Position numbers and translations under genes: made by a program
Shown here: positions 48,120-60,767 of the stretch, piece by piece
How positions within the stretch are numbered: the first letter of the stretch is position 1
Layout of the letters: each line of letters starts with the position of its first letter
NCBI GenBank assembly: GCA_026874595.1
Contig: CM049317.1
Span: forward strand, 18,745,882-18,809,881
Direction of reading: 5' to 3'
Source: Sipunculus nudus
Lineage: Eukaryota > Annelida > Sipuncula > Golfingiida > Sipunculidae
DNA: 64,000 nucleotides
Notes under the pieces: generated by a model
Told to the model about the DNA's origin: nothing
The model's input: only the letters and a program-made list of their open reading frames with translations
The model's database searches: none

Positions 48120-49933
48120 AGACCATCCTCATAGGGGTATTTCTCACAAACCGTCAGGAATAAAACTATCAAATTTTGCAAACATGATTCAAACTTAAAT
48201 GCGTTACTTTCTTTCTGCAATATCTGTACCTCAAAGCAGGTACGGATATTTTAAATAAAGAACCATATGTAGCAACAAGTTTAAAAATTAGAATTAAAGG
48301 TGAAAGGTGATAAATATACAATTATTTGTATCTATTAAAAGATGATGTTATTGTTGAATGCCTACAATCGAATCCGAGATATATAGCATTTTGTTTTATA
48401 AAAAGATGTTTTCTTTAAATTCTAAAATCGTCAGATCAACAACAAAACCTTTATGTATATATATAGTTAATCGAACATTATAATGGAGAATCTAAACAGA
48501 TCAGTGGGACTTTATTTTTATATACATTTTAAAGCTAAAATTACCGAATTAATTGACGATAATAAGACCTTAAATCGACTGTTACTTTTTCATTTGATTA
48601 ATGATAATGTGAAAGATAAGCTTGAAGAAATCATTTTTTTTATTAGCCCCGGGCTACTGAACGAAAGATAATATATCGAGCCCTGAACAAACATATCATG
48701 CAAGAGATCCAGGAAGTTATATATACATTACAATCTGCGGTTATAGGTAACGCGGTATGGTGTCTAGTTCACGAGAGGGGAACGTGTTCATGCAAAGTAT
48801 GGATGATAAGTGAGCTAAAACTGAACTTACTTTGTTCAGTTACGTTTTCCTTAGTATTGAAGAATTAATTATCACTTTCATGATAATTTCAATTATGTAC
48901 GAGAATAAGAGAATACGTTCGAGTAAAAGATGCTTTTCATTTGCATATTATTGATTAAAACATTTTTGGTGATCGACTCTTGGCTAATTGGCGAATGTGT
49001 TATAATTTTTTGACAATATTTGTCTGAATAAATGCTGAAAGTTGAAAGATATATAGAGAGCCAGATATAATAATAATAGTTGAAAAATTAAGGAAAATAT
49101 TATAATCACGTAAGCTTATCAGTATTATCGTGAACCAATCACGCACACGTACACACGCACACTAACAGACGACTCTGATTCTCAATATTATATTTCATTT
49201 CCAGCATATAAATATTATTCTCTGGCTAAAAAGTGGGGGGGGGGGGGGGGGGTATATAGTCCACATTCCACATTCCTCCTGGTATTTAGGCGAGAATAAT
49301 TTCCCTGGTTATTACATCAAATAATCAAACTCCATTCATGTAAGTATAACTGATAATGAATAACATGTCACTCATGAGACGATAACAATATATTTGCAAA
49401 AATAGATGGTATTATTAACAAACTATTAGCTTACCTTATTTGGGACGAAAATGTGGACAGTGCCGTGAGTAGGCTCAATGCTTATCGTTTACAGGTGTCC
49501 GGTTATACCGGGAGAATAACTACTACCTGAAAAACAGGAACTGTTCAGTATACATCGAGGAACGGTGTCAAAGGTCATATGCAAATGAGCAAACGTTAGA
49601 ACAAATGTGAAGTACTCTCAAGTAGCACTTTGAATCCTAAGGTACACGCTTTTCTTTATCTTATATATGAGTAAATATTTCTGTTTACTCAGCAAGATAG
49701 ATTGAAGTGGATGTTTATCCTTCGCTATGAAATATACGAAGATAAACATTATTACATTAAACATGGGGAGAATTTCGGAATAGTATTATTAAATAGCTTT
49801 GAATTAATTTGCAAAAATGTATAAAACTGTGGATCAGTAAGGCAGAATTCAGGCAATCATGACCTTACGGAGTTCAACTTCTTATACAAATGTATATAAT
49901 ATCCGTGTGGAATCTTTCTATTGTGCGCAAGAG

Positions 49934-50008
<75 letters not shown>

Positions 50009-50108
50009 GCTATAGCGTGCTCGGCTAGAACATTTACACCTCATGAGAATGTTACCATTTAGTGGGCACGTATGACTCAAACATTATTCATGCTTTTCAT
50101 TTCTCGCC

Positions 50109-50160
<52 letters not shown>

Positions 50161-50278
50161 GACATACCTTTTTTACAATACAAGTATGACAAGGAAGTTA
50201 CTCCCAGCGCTCACGAGAATAAGTATTTGTTGTATTTGCCAGAACTTCCTTAAGTTTACATATTTCCCTTACTTATAG
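48120..50278. other. intergenic space between head-to-head genes 2 and 3
   Basis: Contains a partial GGCGTCAAT MITE (49190-49260) with a G-run, and (TA)n tracts at about 49934-50006 and 50110-50158. A possible regulatory cluster lies at 49430-49640: octamer ATGCAAAT at 49579-49586, AAAGGTCA just left of it, and a - strand donor AATAAG|GTAA near 49434 that could end a noncoding exon of gene 2. Confidence 0.35.
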
Positions 50279-50330
50279 TAACTGATTGACAAAATCATTT
50301 ATAAATATCACCTGAACATAGTCAACAACC

Positions 50331-53300
50331 ATGGCGTCAGAGCGTCCTGGGATCTTGAACAGATTCCGGCGGTTTTCCTCTGGCACCAAGAGCAGACGAG
50401 ATAAGAAGAAAAAGTCGTCTACTGAGGGTCAACGAATCCCGCCAGACGCCAAGAGAGGCCCGGATGTATATCCAGAGACAAGGATTGGAAGTTTCAAAAT
50501 CTACCGTCCCCGCATATCACAAGATGGCGGCGCCCACGGGAACGGAGACAGATCGGTCAGAAGGGCGACTATGGCGAATTTTAACGTTTCACAAACCAAC
50601 CTACCACGTGATCAGGTTTGTCATATTATAACAAATTTATATATTATATAACAGTGAAATTCTGACCGCAATCAAAACGACAAATCGGTAACTAGGCAAT
50701 CATTACAAACAAGAATAGTCCATTTCTACAGATTATGGACTGTCACTATACAGACAAAATTTGCTATATATTGTAACGTTACCTATTAACTTTGATTCAG
50801 GAAATACGCCACTACAAGTAACACAGATCAAAGAATGTTGGTCGGATAACTGTTCGAATCAAATTTCTGTTCTCATAAGGGTCGGTTGAACGAGGCAATA
50901 CAGTATTTTATATCGCCAGTTCTGTCACTAAGTACATGAAAACATATATGTACAATGAAATCTCTCCGGACGGACAACCCGCTAGCACGACCGTGCACTC
51001 CGCTATGACGACCACTTTTGGGGACTCGGACTAATGTAAACCAACGGAAAAACTGCTATATTAGTTACCCCCCCCCGTTGAAAGATATCAGAGATGTAAT
51101 TATATTTTGTTTTCAAATTTTAAAATCTTCAAAACCAAAATTAAGGTTTAATATAACAAGATCTGATACGACGAGAGCTGGGTATTGCGAGTTTAAAAGA
51201 GAAGAACCATAGCGCAATACCCCGATCTCATCGTTGGGAAGAACCAGTGCCCTGTTCCAGCTCCCTAGCGGACGTATACGGCAAAGGCGGCCTTAGCATG
51301 CAGTGGGTGATTGCATGAATAAGAAAGATTGTAACGTAACCATTGCATATGCAATATAACAAATTGTCTCTAATGAGAATCCATTGACTTATAATCCATT
51401 GATCTTTTTAGCACAAAGTGTGCGTCGTTTCAAACAAACAGCAGTATCTTGATGCTGCAGTGAAAAGCATCCAGGCATGTGTGTCACGTGATCAGCAAGA
51501 CCGTCCGCTAGGTGTTGTTTCTAAAAAGATTCGCACTGGCCAGACTGAAGAACTTGGTAAAATTTATTAGTTATCTTGATGGCTTTCCGTCTCTCCTCAT
51601 TTATTCATCATTAATTCAGCCATTTCATCGATTATTTTTAGTCCCCTATACATTTTTCTTCTAGTTTGGAGACCTTCAAATTCCAGCAATCGTGTCAGTT
51701 TCACAGCTGTGGTTTCAGCTTTTGGAAATCCAAGATGGCTGCCATACAATTCAGATGCCAAGATGGAAACAGCTGTTATTCTTTTTTTAATGTCTTAAAG
51801 TACTAAATTATACCAATTTCCAAATTCTACTCAAAAGGTTAAGCAGCAAGTTCAAATTCATTTTACGGTATAATTCCACCTGATTATTATATACAAAATA
51901 GCAATTAAGATATAGGACGAAGGAGGTATTGTATTAGACACTCTATAAATGCAGATAATAAAATAATTGTCATTTCTGTTTGCGTTTCCATGAATAAAAA
52001 GTTACGTTTAATTAGATGGTTTATGTTTACATGTATCTTTTCAATTGAAGATAATTTTGAGGGGGCGGGGCTTGTGTTGCTGGTTGCCGTGGCAGCAGGT
52101 CGTATGCTAATCATCTCTGACGTTGAAGAGTGTCAACTGGGCGTGGCTTATAGAGAAGCAAAAAAGGTTCGGGGTAAGTTCTTATACTTCATCTGTTGAA
52201 GGTTTGCATATTTTAGTTACGTTCGGAGTATTCCATTAAGTATGCATTTAGAAACTGCTCTTTATTTTCCCCGTACAATATGTGGAGGCCAATACCTTGA
52301 ATCTAATTTTTTTCTGAACTTTCGTCTTTGATGAGTAAGCTGATGGGGGACCTGGAGACCCAGCCATGTCAATCGAGAGCCGAATTCATTTGAAACGATA
52401 ACTCTTCGAGACGAGTGCAATTTTATACTAAATGGCAGAAACTGCAAGTATAAAAAGGCATTCATCTCGAAATTTCATTGATCGGATTCGGCTCGCGATT
52501 GGTATGGCTGGGTCTCCGCTGCTGGGATCTGTTGAGGGAATACATGCTGCTTTTGCCTTTGTGGCTGTGGGTGCTGTGGCTTTTCTCAGGTCACCGGTGC
52601 GGGTAACGGTGGCGGTCTCTCGCGGCTTCCTGCTTGGCTTGGTGGCATCACGTCCATTGGCTCTCAAAATTACGCTTAAGGTAGCAGGACTGGTCAAAAT
52701 CCTAAAAATTGGTGTTTTTTTCAATAAAAAGTAATATGTAATATTAAACACTGGGCGGATCTAATGCAGCTGTGCACATTTTGGGTCGCCGGTTGCATTT
52801 TGTGGAAAAGGGTGATTTATATTCAGTAAACACCAAGTTGTGTTGACAGGGTGTTTGTAAACTAACTCCAGCCCTGCCACAGGCCTGTCAATCACTCTGC
52901 CCCCAGCCCTCACCTGGGTCATTCAGCCAATCTTGAGGTGCACCTCCTTGCACGAGGTGGCAAGAACTGACGGTCGACGTTTGATAGCCCAATCTAATTA
53001 GCTGAGCATATAACTGATAAGCGTTGGAGAGCAACCCTAACTCTAGCTAATTAGTGTGCAAACAAACCCGTCCTTGTGAATGATCTATTAGTGTCATTGG
53101 CCTTTCTGTCTTTTGTCGGGTATGTTATATAAGATAAGAACCAATAAGAACCACCGTCTTGACCAAATTCATGTAACTGTCAACATGTTGTTGTGGTTAG
53201 TTACGTGTGTGGGACGAATAATCTCTACGAATATAGTTTTTGGCCATTTTCTCGAAACATCATTTCACCTGAACACCTTATCTTTAGAGCGTTATTTCTC

Positions 53301-54890
53301 AGTAATTACTCGTCCGAAACAAACCATCTTTGATATATGTAATTGTTAATATGTCTTCTAAAAAGCGCTTTTTTACGCCTATACTAAATTTGAAGGATTT
53401 TATTAAGGTAAAAGTAAAAAATGAAATGATTTGTGAAGATTTCAAAATTAAATACTCGGTAAAATCGTAATTTTAAAACTTCACTCACTAAACAAAAAAC
53501 GCCTGGGGATTATTATCTAAATTCTCGATTTACTTAAGAAGATTTTCTGTATCTGCTTTAGTTGTGCTGGAATAAACGGTTTTTTGTTAAATATTAAAAT
53601 TAAATTCAAATCTTACAAATTCAAACCTGTTCCTCAGAAACAAAGCTTATTATCACCAAACTATAGAGAATTTTCTTAGCTTTCGGAAAATGTATACTTT
53701 AGGGGGTATTAAAGCATTAGATTGTTCAATGCAAAGGAAAAACTGAAACAAAGTCAGGTCAGGTGGGGGACCAGTCCTGCCACCTTAAGGGGCGCACAGG
53801 GCTGGGGTCTTGACCATAGCAACCTGTAACTGCTCGATAAAGCGAAAACATCTAAATCCTTCCGGCCTGCTGGAGTCAACGTGATCAGCTTGAACCCTGA
53901 CTCCACTGTTTCGTTCGTTCACTGCAAAAGTGTGTCTCATGTGCACTTAATGAATTAATTAATCAGTAATCAATTCTTTTTATAAAAAATAATAATTAAT
54001 TAATTAATAATAAAAAAGAACAAAAAAGTTCTTTTAATACCACGTGAAATATGTCTTTGTCTAATAAACCTGTGTTCAATGGCCATGGTTATTAGGGAAC
54101 GTAATATAAGAGGAGACCCAATTAACTAATTAATCAAAAATCAATTTATAATAAATAAAAAATAACTAATTTATTAATAATAAAATAACAAAAGAAAAAC
54201 ATTTTTTTAAAATACTACGTGAGCTATGTTTTTTGTCTAACATACCTGTGTTCAATGGCCAAGGTTTTTAGGGAACGTGGTATAATATAAGAGGAGAAAT
54301 CGAAGAGTCTTTATATTATGGAACACAATATTAAGATGATTAATTTTCAGGGTCAGATCGTTATTATTGACAGTCAGTATCAAGATCATTTCCTTAAGCT
54401 GTTCTGAATCTGAGAAAAACACATTGTTATTAAAATCAAGGAAGAATTGAGCCTATTAATGGTCGTTACTTATCTTCTTTGTCAGGCCTGTTTAAATATT
54501 TATTGTTCGTTACCCGTTATTCTTTTGCCTATAGAATGTAAAAAACTGGCATGGGCAGAGCTAGAGTCAATTGTCATTTATGTTTTGTTGTTGTTTTTAT
54601 TATTATCATGTATAATTATTATTTTATCATAGTTATTATTTTATCATTACCTTAATAACTATTGGTGAATATTTATTACACGTTTTTTTTTCTCTTTCTT
54701 TTGTTATAATTCGTTTGTTTGTTCATGTATTTTATGTAATCTTATGTATGATTTTTATCATAATTATAATTATGAAATTATTATTATAATTATTCTGTTA
54801 TATAATGCCGTCGTTTTAAATATAAATAATTGTTATTGTTGTTGTTTATATCCATCTTCTTAATTTTCTTCTTATCACTATTATTGTTGC

Positions 54891-54974
<84 letters not shown>

Positions 54975-55274
54975 CATCATCATCATCATCATCATTATCC
55001 TCCAGCATGCACGGCTATGATCCTGACAGAACACTCAGGTAGTTCAGCATTACCAGATAATAAGTTATACCCCGACAATCTGCAAGATTTATTCAAGAAC
55101 CAGCCAGCACTGGGGGACATGGCCAGACGTGACCGCTTCATCAGTCTCCCTCCTGCCCCGAATCACGACCTGCTCAATCTCAATACTGCGCAGCGTGCCG
55201 CCTTGACCACGTGGTTAAAAGAAAGCCGTCCAGGGGCAACACACGGAGTCAACGGGTGTGAAGATCAGTTATAA
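50331..55274 (+). CDS. uncharacterised alpha/beta protein, gene 3 (four coding exons, 273 aa)
   Basis: Exons 50331-50615, 51412-51556, 52051-52173 and 55006-55274 join with GT/AG borders in phases 0, 1, 1 (822 nt). The ATG sits in CAACCATGG, and a possible acceptor at 50278 suggests a 5' UTR exon. Residues 1-95 are basic and Ser-rich (PGILNRFRRFSS, RRDKKKK), probably disordered. The core has a predicted strand KVCVV (97-101), a helix, GVVSKKI, a hydrophobic segment EGAGLVLLVAVAA (147-159), ISDVEECQLGVAYREA (165-180), strand TAMILTEH, and a C-terminal helix. Gene 4 shares the core and exon lengths. I do not recognise the family. The strand-helix order and the 'D.E..QLG.AY..A' segment before a strand loosely recall TIR or nucleoside-deoxyribosyltransferase folds. 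AATAAA is at 55315-55320. Confidence 0.75.
53950..54298. repeat. 176-bp tandem duplication (intron 3 of gene 3)
   Basis: Two direct copies share 'TGTGTTCAATGGCCA', 'AGGGAACG' and 'ATATAAGAGGAGA', offset by about 176 bp. The AT-rich starts (TAATTAATCA) also match. Confidence 0.75.
54890..54996. repeat. (TTA)n(TCA)n microsatellite abutting the last acceptor of gene 3
   Basis: About 27 TTA units and then about 8 TCA units end roughly 10 nt before the CTCCAG acceptor of exon 55006-55274, so the repeat occupies the place of the polypyrimidine tract and branch-point region. Poly-Leu and poly-Asn open frames here are artefacts. Confidence 0.9.
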
Positions 55275-55314
55275 GTTATTTTGTCTAACACGAATCCATG
55301 AGGCCACGCCAACA

Positions 55315-55320
55315 AATAAA
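55315..55320 (+). terminator. poly(A) signal of gene 3
   Basis: AATAAA 41 nt after the gene 3 stop codon. Another AATAAA lies near 55511. Confidence 0.5.
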
Positions 55321-57650
55321 TTGTTCTACAGGCTCTTGGACCAAAATATGAAACGATTTGTTTCTCCGTTTTTCCTTTAAAAAAATGACGGTCGGGATAA
55401 AATACATAAAATTTTGTCAACTTGCAGGAAGTGTGCACCATTTTTCGTAAAGTGTTTCATTGGAACAACACTTTTCAAGCCATTGTCAATAATAATTCTT
55501 ATGGACCCAAATAAATTTTATTTGAGGGAAAAAGGAGAACTTTTTTTTTTAATTTGAAGATTGATATGGAATTTTCGGGAGGAAAGACCTAGTACAGTAA
55601 GTAGAATGTAACCTTAAATGTGATCTCGAACTCAAAGACTTTTTTTATCTCTACTCATGTTAATAGTTTATATATTACATGTCCTCGTATGTTAATTTAT
55701 GCTATATGTCTTTATCATACGAGTGTAATTGTATTTAAAATATGCTTATAGAAGAGATGGGTATTATTAATGAATAAATAAAGAAACATCATTAAGAAAT
55801 AAACGACATGCTACATGTGAACTTTGTTTCTCTGTTACAAAATGTGTTACCTATTCTTGTAGAGGATTCATTAATGGCCAGGTATATTGACATTTCATCA
55901 ATCAAGTAGGAAATAACGATTCCCAAGCTTAGACCGCACAAGTCAGAGGGTGCACTTACTGCTGGCAATGGTCGCGCCATCGCTAATACAAGTACAAGTA
56001 TGTGTGAGCAGCTTTTGATATGACTGAGTTGTTCCACTCTGGGAAAGGAAGGCAGGGAAGAGGCTAAAGTAGTACATTAAAATATGTTGCATGAGAATAG
56101 TTGCAAGGCAATTACATGAACATGTTAAAATCAATGTTGTGTGCCAAGGATATCTAGGAATAAATAATATGAATTGTGACATTTTAAAAAATAAATTGTG
56201 ACATTTTTTAAAATGAATTGTGGCACAGCTCGATTTTGAAGATTGACCGTCTCACAACCCCTAAATGGAAGAGGTTCCTTTTGAGTAAAAGCGACCTTTG
56301 GCAGAATGGTAGCTGAATCCCCCTGGCTCTCCACTCAATGCAGACAGAATAATAAAAAAGGACCGGAGGATGTGAAAAGGGGGAGGAGAAATTGGCAAGG
56401 CTTTATATTTTTCAGGAATACACAAAAAAGCTCCAGCACAAGCCATTTTATTCATATTTTAACCTGCATTTACGGTTCATTACGAAACAGTGATGTCTTG
56501 ACAGTACCTGTCTAATAGTACTATATTCTGCCACTAGATGTCAGTAAAAGTAAACCGGTCTTTATAAATTAAAAGGAAAAAGGACTTCAGTACAAAAAAT
56601 GATCTCATACGCACATAAATGATAAGATGGAGATCATAATCGATCCAGAACTAGAAATCTGCATTCTAAGGAATGCAAGCCTCTGCCATGTGTGGGTGTG
56701 TGTGTGTGTTTTTTTTTTTGGGGGGGGGGGGGGGTCCCTGTTGTACTAGTAGGATAATCCCAAAATCGTGTTTGCGTTGACTTATTCGGTGCATATTCCC
56801 TGGTTTCTTTATGCATAGGTGACTTAACATTTGTGAATATTCCTTATTGATTATCCTGAATCCAGATCATGTGCCAGATGATCCAGATCCACACCAAAAT
56901 TTAACAGAATTTTTGTTGGCCCATTCCCGAAATGCCCTGACAATTTAATGTGGTTGTGTTCATGATTGCGTGAGATATGTTGTTTACACAGGCACACTCA
57001 CACACACGAACGTTGATGAATACATACCCTCCTGGCGGAGGCAAAAATACAAAAACATCAAACAGAAGGACGCAAGGAGAGACAGAAAAAATCATGTGGG
57101 AAACAGAGGGTAGGAGTTCGAATAGCAGACCATGCTCTCCGTGTGTGGTAAAAAAACCAACTGTCGACACTGACATAAAGCAACTCTACTAACAGCTCTT
57201 CACATAATTTACACAGCAGAATTGAGAGCTTGATCTACTTTGTTACATTTAAATGACGTTCTCAAGTTCTTCCTGGATTCTTCGAGGATTATAAATTAGC
57301 ATTTATAGACAATACTCTGTGGTTTTTATAACTGCTCTTTGAATACCAAATATACTTTTTATACAAATATCATTTTGATGTCAGACACGACGGCGCTTGG
57401 AAGCACGTCCTGTTTAATGTTACCTTGAACCTCGGAAGACGTCGTGGTACGTATAGTCACGGTGGACTTATTTTAATGCTTCATATAGATAAGTGTATTT
57501 TAAATTCCATTTATCATACTTTATATAAACCAACCCGTTTCACAGTTGATATGATGTAGATAATGGAAAAAAATATTATAAGGCGTAAATAAGGCGTAAC
57601 TTAAGTATTTTTTTATTTTGTTCAATGAAACATAGTATAACTACATCGAA

Positions 57651-57702
<52 letters not shown>

Positions 57703-58071
57703 CTAACTAGACTACCTGCGTGATAAGTCATATTGGAATGGTCAAGTTTTTTTTTTTAAATTTATATACTGTGGTAAGATTAATGATTATTAATTTTAAT
57801 GGTCAAGTCACCATATTAATACATGTATGTTGCTTTCAACGTTATTAATTTAGTCACTTATTGAAATCAAAGTTTAAAATTATAAACCAGTAATAAGTAA
57901 TTAATGTTATGAGTTGGTTTTGGGTATTGTTCCAAGTTCATAACACAGTCTCTCAGTTTTATGAACTGCATGGAAACAATAGCCTAAACCAACTCTTAAC
58001 ATTACAATTAAATAATACATATACAAATAACATATTCTCATAATGGCACAGGTTAGCTTAGATTATATTTA
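55321..58071. other. intergenic space between convergent genes 3 and 4
   Basis: Contains dispersed repeat R (56645-57045) and a (TA)n tract (57652-57700). The open frames in this interval have no supported exon structure. Confidence 0.4.
56645..57045. repeat. dispersed repeat R, copy 2
   Basis: Full-length partner of 18646-18990, interrupted near 56693-56735 by (TG)n, T-run and G-run sequence. It ends ACCCTCCTGGCGGAGGCAA. Confidence 0.65.
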
Positions 58072-60750
58072 TCAAAGCAAAAGATCACTGCCTCCTTTAG
58101 GATCGTCTGTACGTATATGCTCCTTTATCCAGTTGAGAAGGGCTGTCTCTTGAGCAGCATTCAGGTGTAAACCATGTCCGATATTTGATCCGACACTAAC
58201 GAAACAGTTCCGATTTTCGATATCCGCAATTCCCGGCTGATTCCGGAATAGTTCGGTCAGGTCATTCGGGAAAAGTTCTTGATCGTTCAACTGGTTGCTT
58301 CCTAGATGTTCGGTTAATATCATGGCGGTGGACACTGTGAATATAATATAATATGAGATACAAAAATAATATAAGATACAGTTGATACAGTCTAATTCAA
58401 GAGCACTCTTGAGGGCACTCATTGTATTTAAAACAGAATGATTCACGGTCTGGTAAGCAACTACAACCAAAGCCTAATGCTAACAGCCTAACTTTTTCAA
58501 TAGATTCAATAGACTTAAATATAGCGTCGCACCATGAAAAAAGTAATTCCTCTTTTAAAATAATAAAAAGATAATAATAATAATAAAAAAAAAATAATAA
58601 TAATAATAAGAAGAAGAAGAAGAAGAAGAATACACAAAAATTAATTAATTACAATATCTTATATTATACCTTATGAACATTTAAATAATAAAATAACTTT
58701 TATGGACAATGATAAGTCACACTTAAATGATTTTTCATATAAAAGAATATGAAAAATTATATTCTTCGTTAATATAAAGGACCTGAACGCCCAGTGTCAA
58801 TGGCTGCCGACAGGTGCCGCTAGTAAGTAGGGCAAAGTCTATTCTGAGCAATGAGTTCTAGTTCTGTTGATTTTTTTCTAAATAGTGATCGGATTATCTC
58901 CTTAAGGACTAAACATGCAGATTAAAGACAAATTGCTGCTATTTTTTTTCTATCCCTTTATTTATGTCAACCATTGCCACGTACCATTTAGATTCTGAGC
59001 TTCACGATAAGCCACGCCTAGCTGGCTCTCCTCAACGTCAGAGATAATTAGCATGCGGGCTGCTGCCACGGCAACCAATAACACAAGCCCCGCCCCTTCG
59101 AATTTATCTGAAACGTGAGAAAATAAAAATGTATTACCCCTTGTATGCCTAGAACAATAGTAACTCGATTTCATGGTGCTGTCAGAATCCGGATTAGACT
59201 ATACATAGTAATATAGTTTCATTATATCCTTAACTTAATTTTCATAAATAATATGTATCTCATCTAAATAAAAACCAGTAGCCTTTTCAGCTTTTTTTCT
59301 TATCCGTTAAATTATCTTTTTGTTTTTATTGGCCAGAGTGCTCCACCAGCATATAAAAGCATAAACTATCACACTCTGAACAATCGAAGAATAGAATAAT
59401 AAAGAAGTTAACTATCCATATTTAACAATTTCAGTTTCCCTAGAAAGTATGAATGCTGCTGCCCTACGGTATACTATGATTATGTTATTAACTTATTATC
59501 CCATTTAAGCCTATCACCTAAGTATTTATACATGTTGTGCAAATGAACTTCTGTTCCATCAACATATACACGTACAGATTATAAAAATTTTAATAGTAGC
59601 TCAAAGTTGAGTACGTTGTATTGTTCTTTTGTGAACAATAGAACAATATAATAGATGGTTCAACATGACTTAAACTGTTACATATACCGAGTTCTTCCAC
59701 GTTGCCACTTCTGATCTTCTTGCCGATCACCGTCACGTGACCTCCCGTCATGTGACGTATCACCAGGGAACGTAACGCCCGCAAGGTGGCGTTCAGGTGC
59801 TGCTCCTTAGTGCACACCACGCAAACTTTGTTCTGTAAAACAATAAGGACTGTGATTTTCCATGTTTATAGTGGATCATCATCGATAGCTTTCATGATGC
59901 CTCTGAAACAGACAAGTGAATTAAGCAAAGTCTTTTGTTTCTAATTTTAATGTCTCCAGCTCTAAATTCAACCAATATCAGAATGACAAATTTCAAGTTG
60001 AAAGCAGTCATGGACCGCATATGTATCTCCCCCACGATTATGATCAAACTTTGGTGTGCTCAATGTAAGAAATATAAAAATACGAACCTAGGTTTTCGTT
60101 TGTGTAACAGTGTAAGAACTCTACGGTTGTAGCTTTGATTATTCTACACGCCAGAACACGGGCGGTCCCGATAGACAGTGAATGATAAAGGAATGTTACT
60201 ATTTCACAATGATTATGTTGTGAACAAACACACATACACACATGAACATACAAAGACACACGAACAAGGATGAACGCAATACCTTCTTGCGGAGGCAATA
60301 AAATGTTACAGATATATGTGTACAACTGTACACACATATCCTTCAAAATATATTTGATCTATAAAATATTAGACCTTCACTAAATACTTTTTATACAGAA
60401 GACGGGGGCGTATATTGCGAAAAAACTATAGCTCCTACCATGTCACGTGGTTGGTCACATGATGTCGTTTGAACAATCATAGAGACCGGCCTTCTGGGTC
60501 GTCTGCCAGGACTTCCTGTGTATCGATATTTAAAGCTGGCAGGCCTTCCTATTTTTCTTCTCTCGTTTTGGTCACTTTGATTTTTGTTTTTGTTTTTGAT
60601 TTTCACACTTTTTCGTGTGACCAATTTCCAGCGTTTAACATGGTCCGTGTCCCCAGGTTTTAGGTGCTTGCTCGGTTTTTCTTTTTTGTTGCCTTGGCTA
60701 CTAAACAATCTCTTGAGTCGTCCGAGAAATCCTGGATTTTCTGCCGCCAT
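58072..60750 (-). CDS. uncharacterised alpha/beta protein, gene 4 (four coding exons, 280 aa), paralogue of gene 3
   Basis: Exons 60750-60439, 59832-59688, 59107-58985 and 58334-58072 join with GT/AG borders in the same phases as gene 3; exons 2 and 3 have identical lengths (145 and 123 nt). The N-terminal exon (104 residues) is strongly basic (MAAENPGFLGRLKRLFSS, KIKNKNKNQ, GRRPRRP) and aligns with gene 3 only at its first 18 or so residues. The core repeats KVCVV (106-110), IGKKIRSG..EEL, FEGAGLVLLVAVAAARM (155-171), ISDVEESQLGVAYREA (174-189), STAMILTEH and a terminal LNAAQETALLNWIKE helix. No signal peptide or clear membrane span was seen. An acceptor TTTTTTCAG at 60767 implies a noncoding first exon upstream. 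Family and function are unknown. Confidence 0.75.
58560..58632. repeat. (ATA)n(AGA)n microsatellite in an intron of gene 4
   Basis: AATAATAAT-type units pass into GAAGAAGAA units. Confidence 0.85.
60205..60300. repeat. dispersed repeat R, 3' fragment (intron 1 of gene 4)
   Basis: 'TTATGTTGTGAACAAACACA', 'GGATGAACGC' and 'ACCTTCTTGCGGAGGCAATA' match the 3' ends of the copies at 18646 and 56645. Confidence 0.55.
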
Positions 60751-60767
60751 GAGGAGTGTGGCATAAC

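Noticed and set aside
52428-52751. Overlapping 100-107 codon frames on both strands in an intron of gene 3
   Set aside because: Composition is unusual for the region and may be a transposon remnant, but no motif is recognisable on either strand and the gene 3 phases skip it.
54790-55042. Poly-Asn, poly-Leu and poly-Ile open frames
   Set aside because: Translation of the (TTA)n tract; only the part from 55006 onward in the gene 3 frame is coding.
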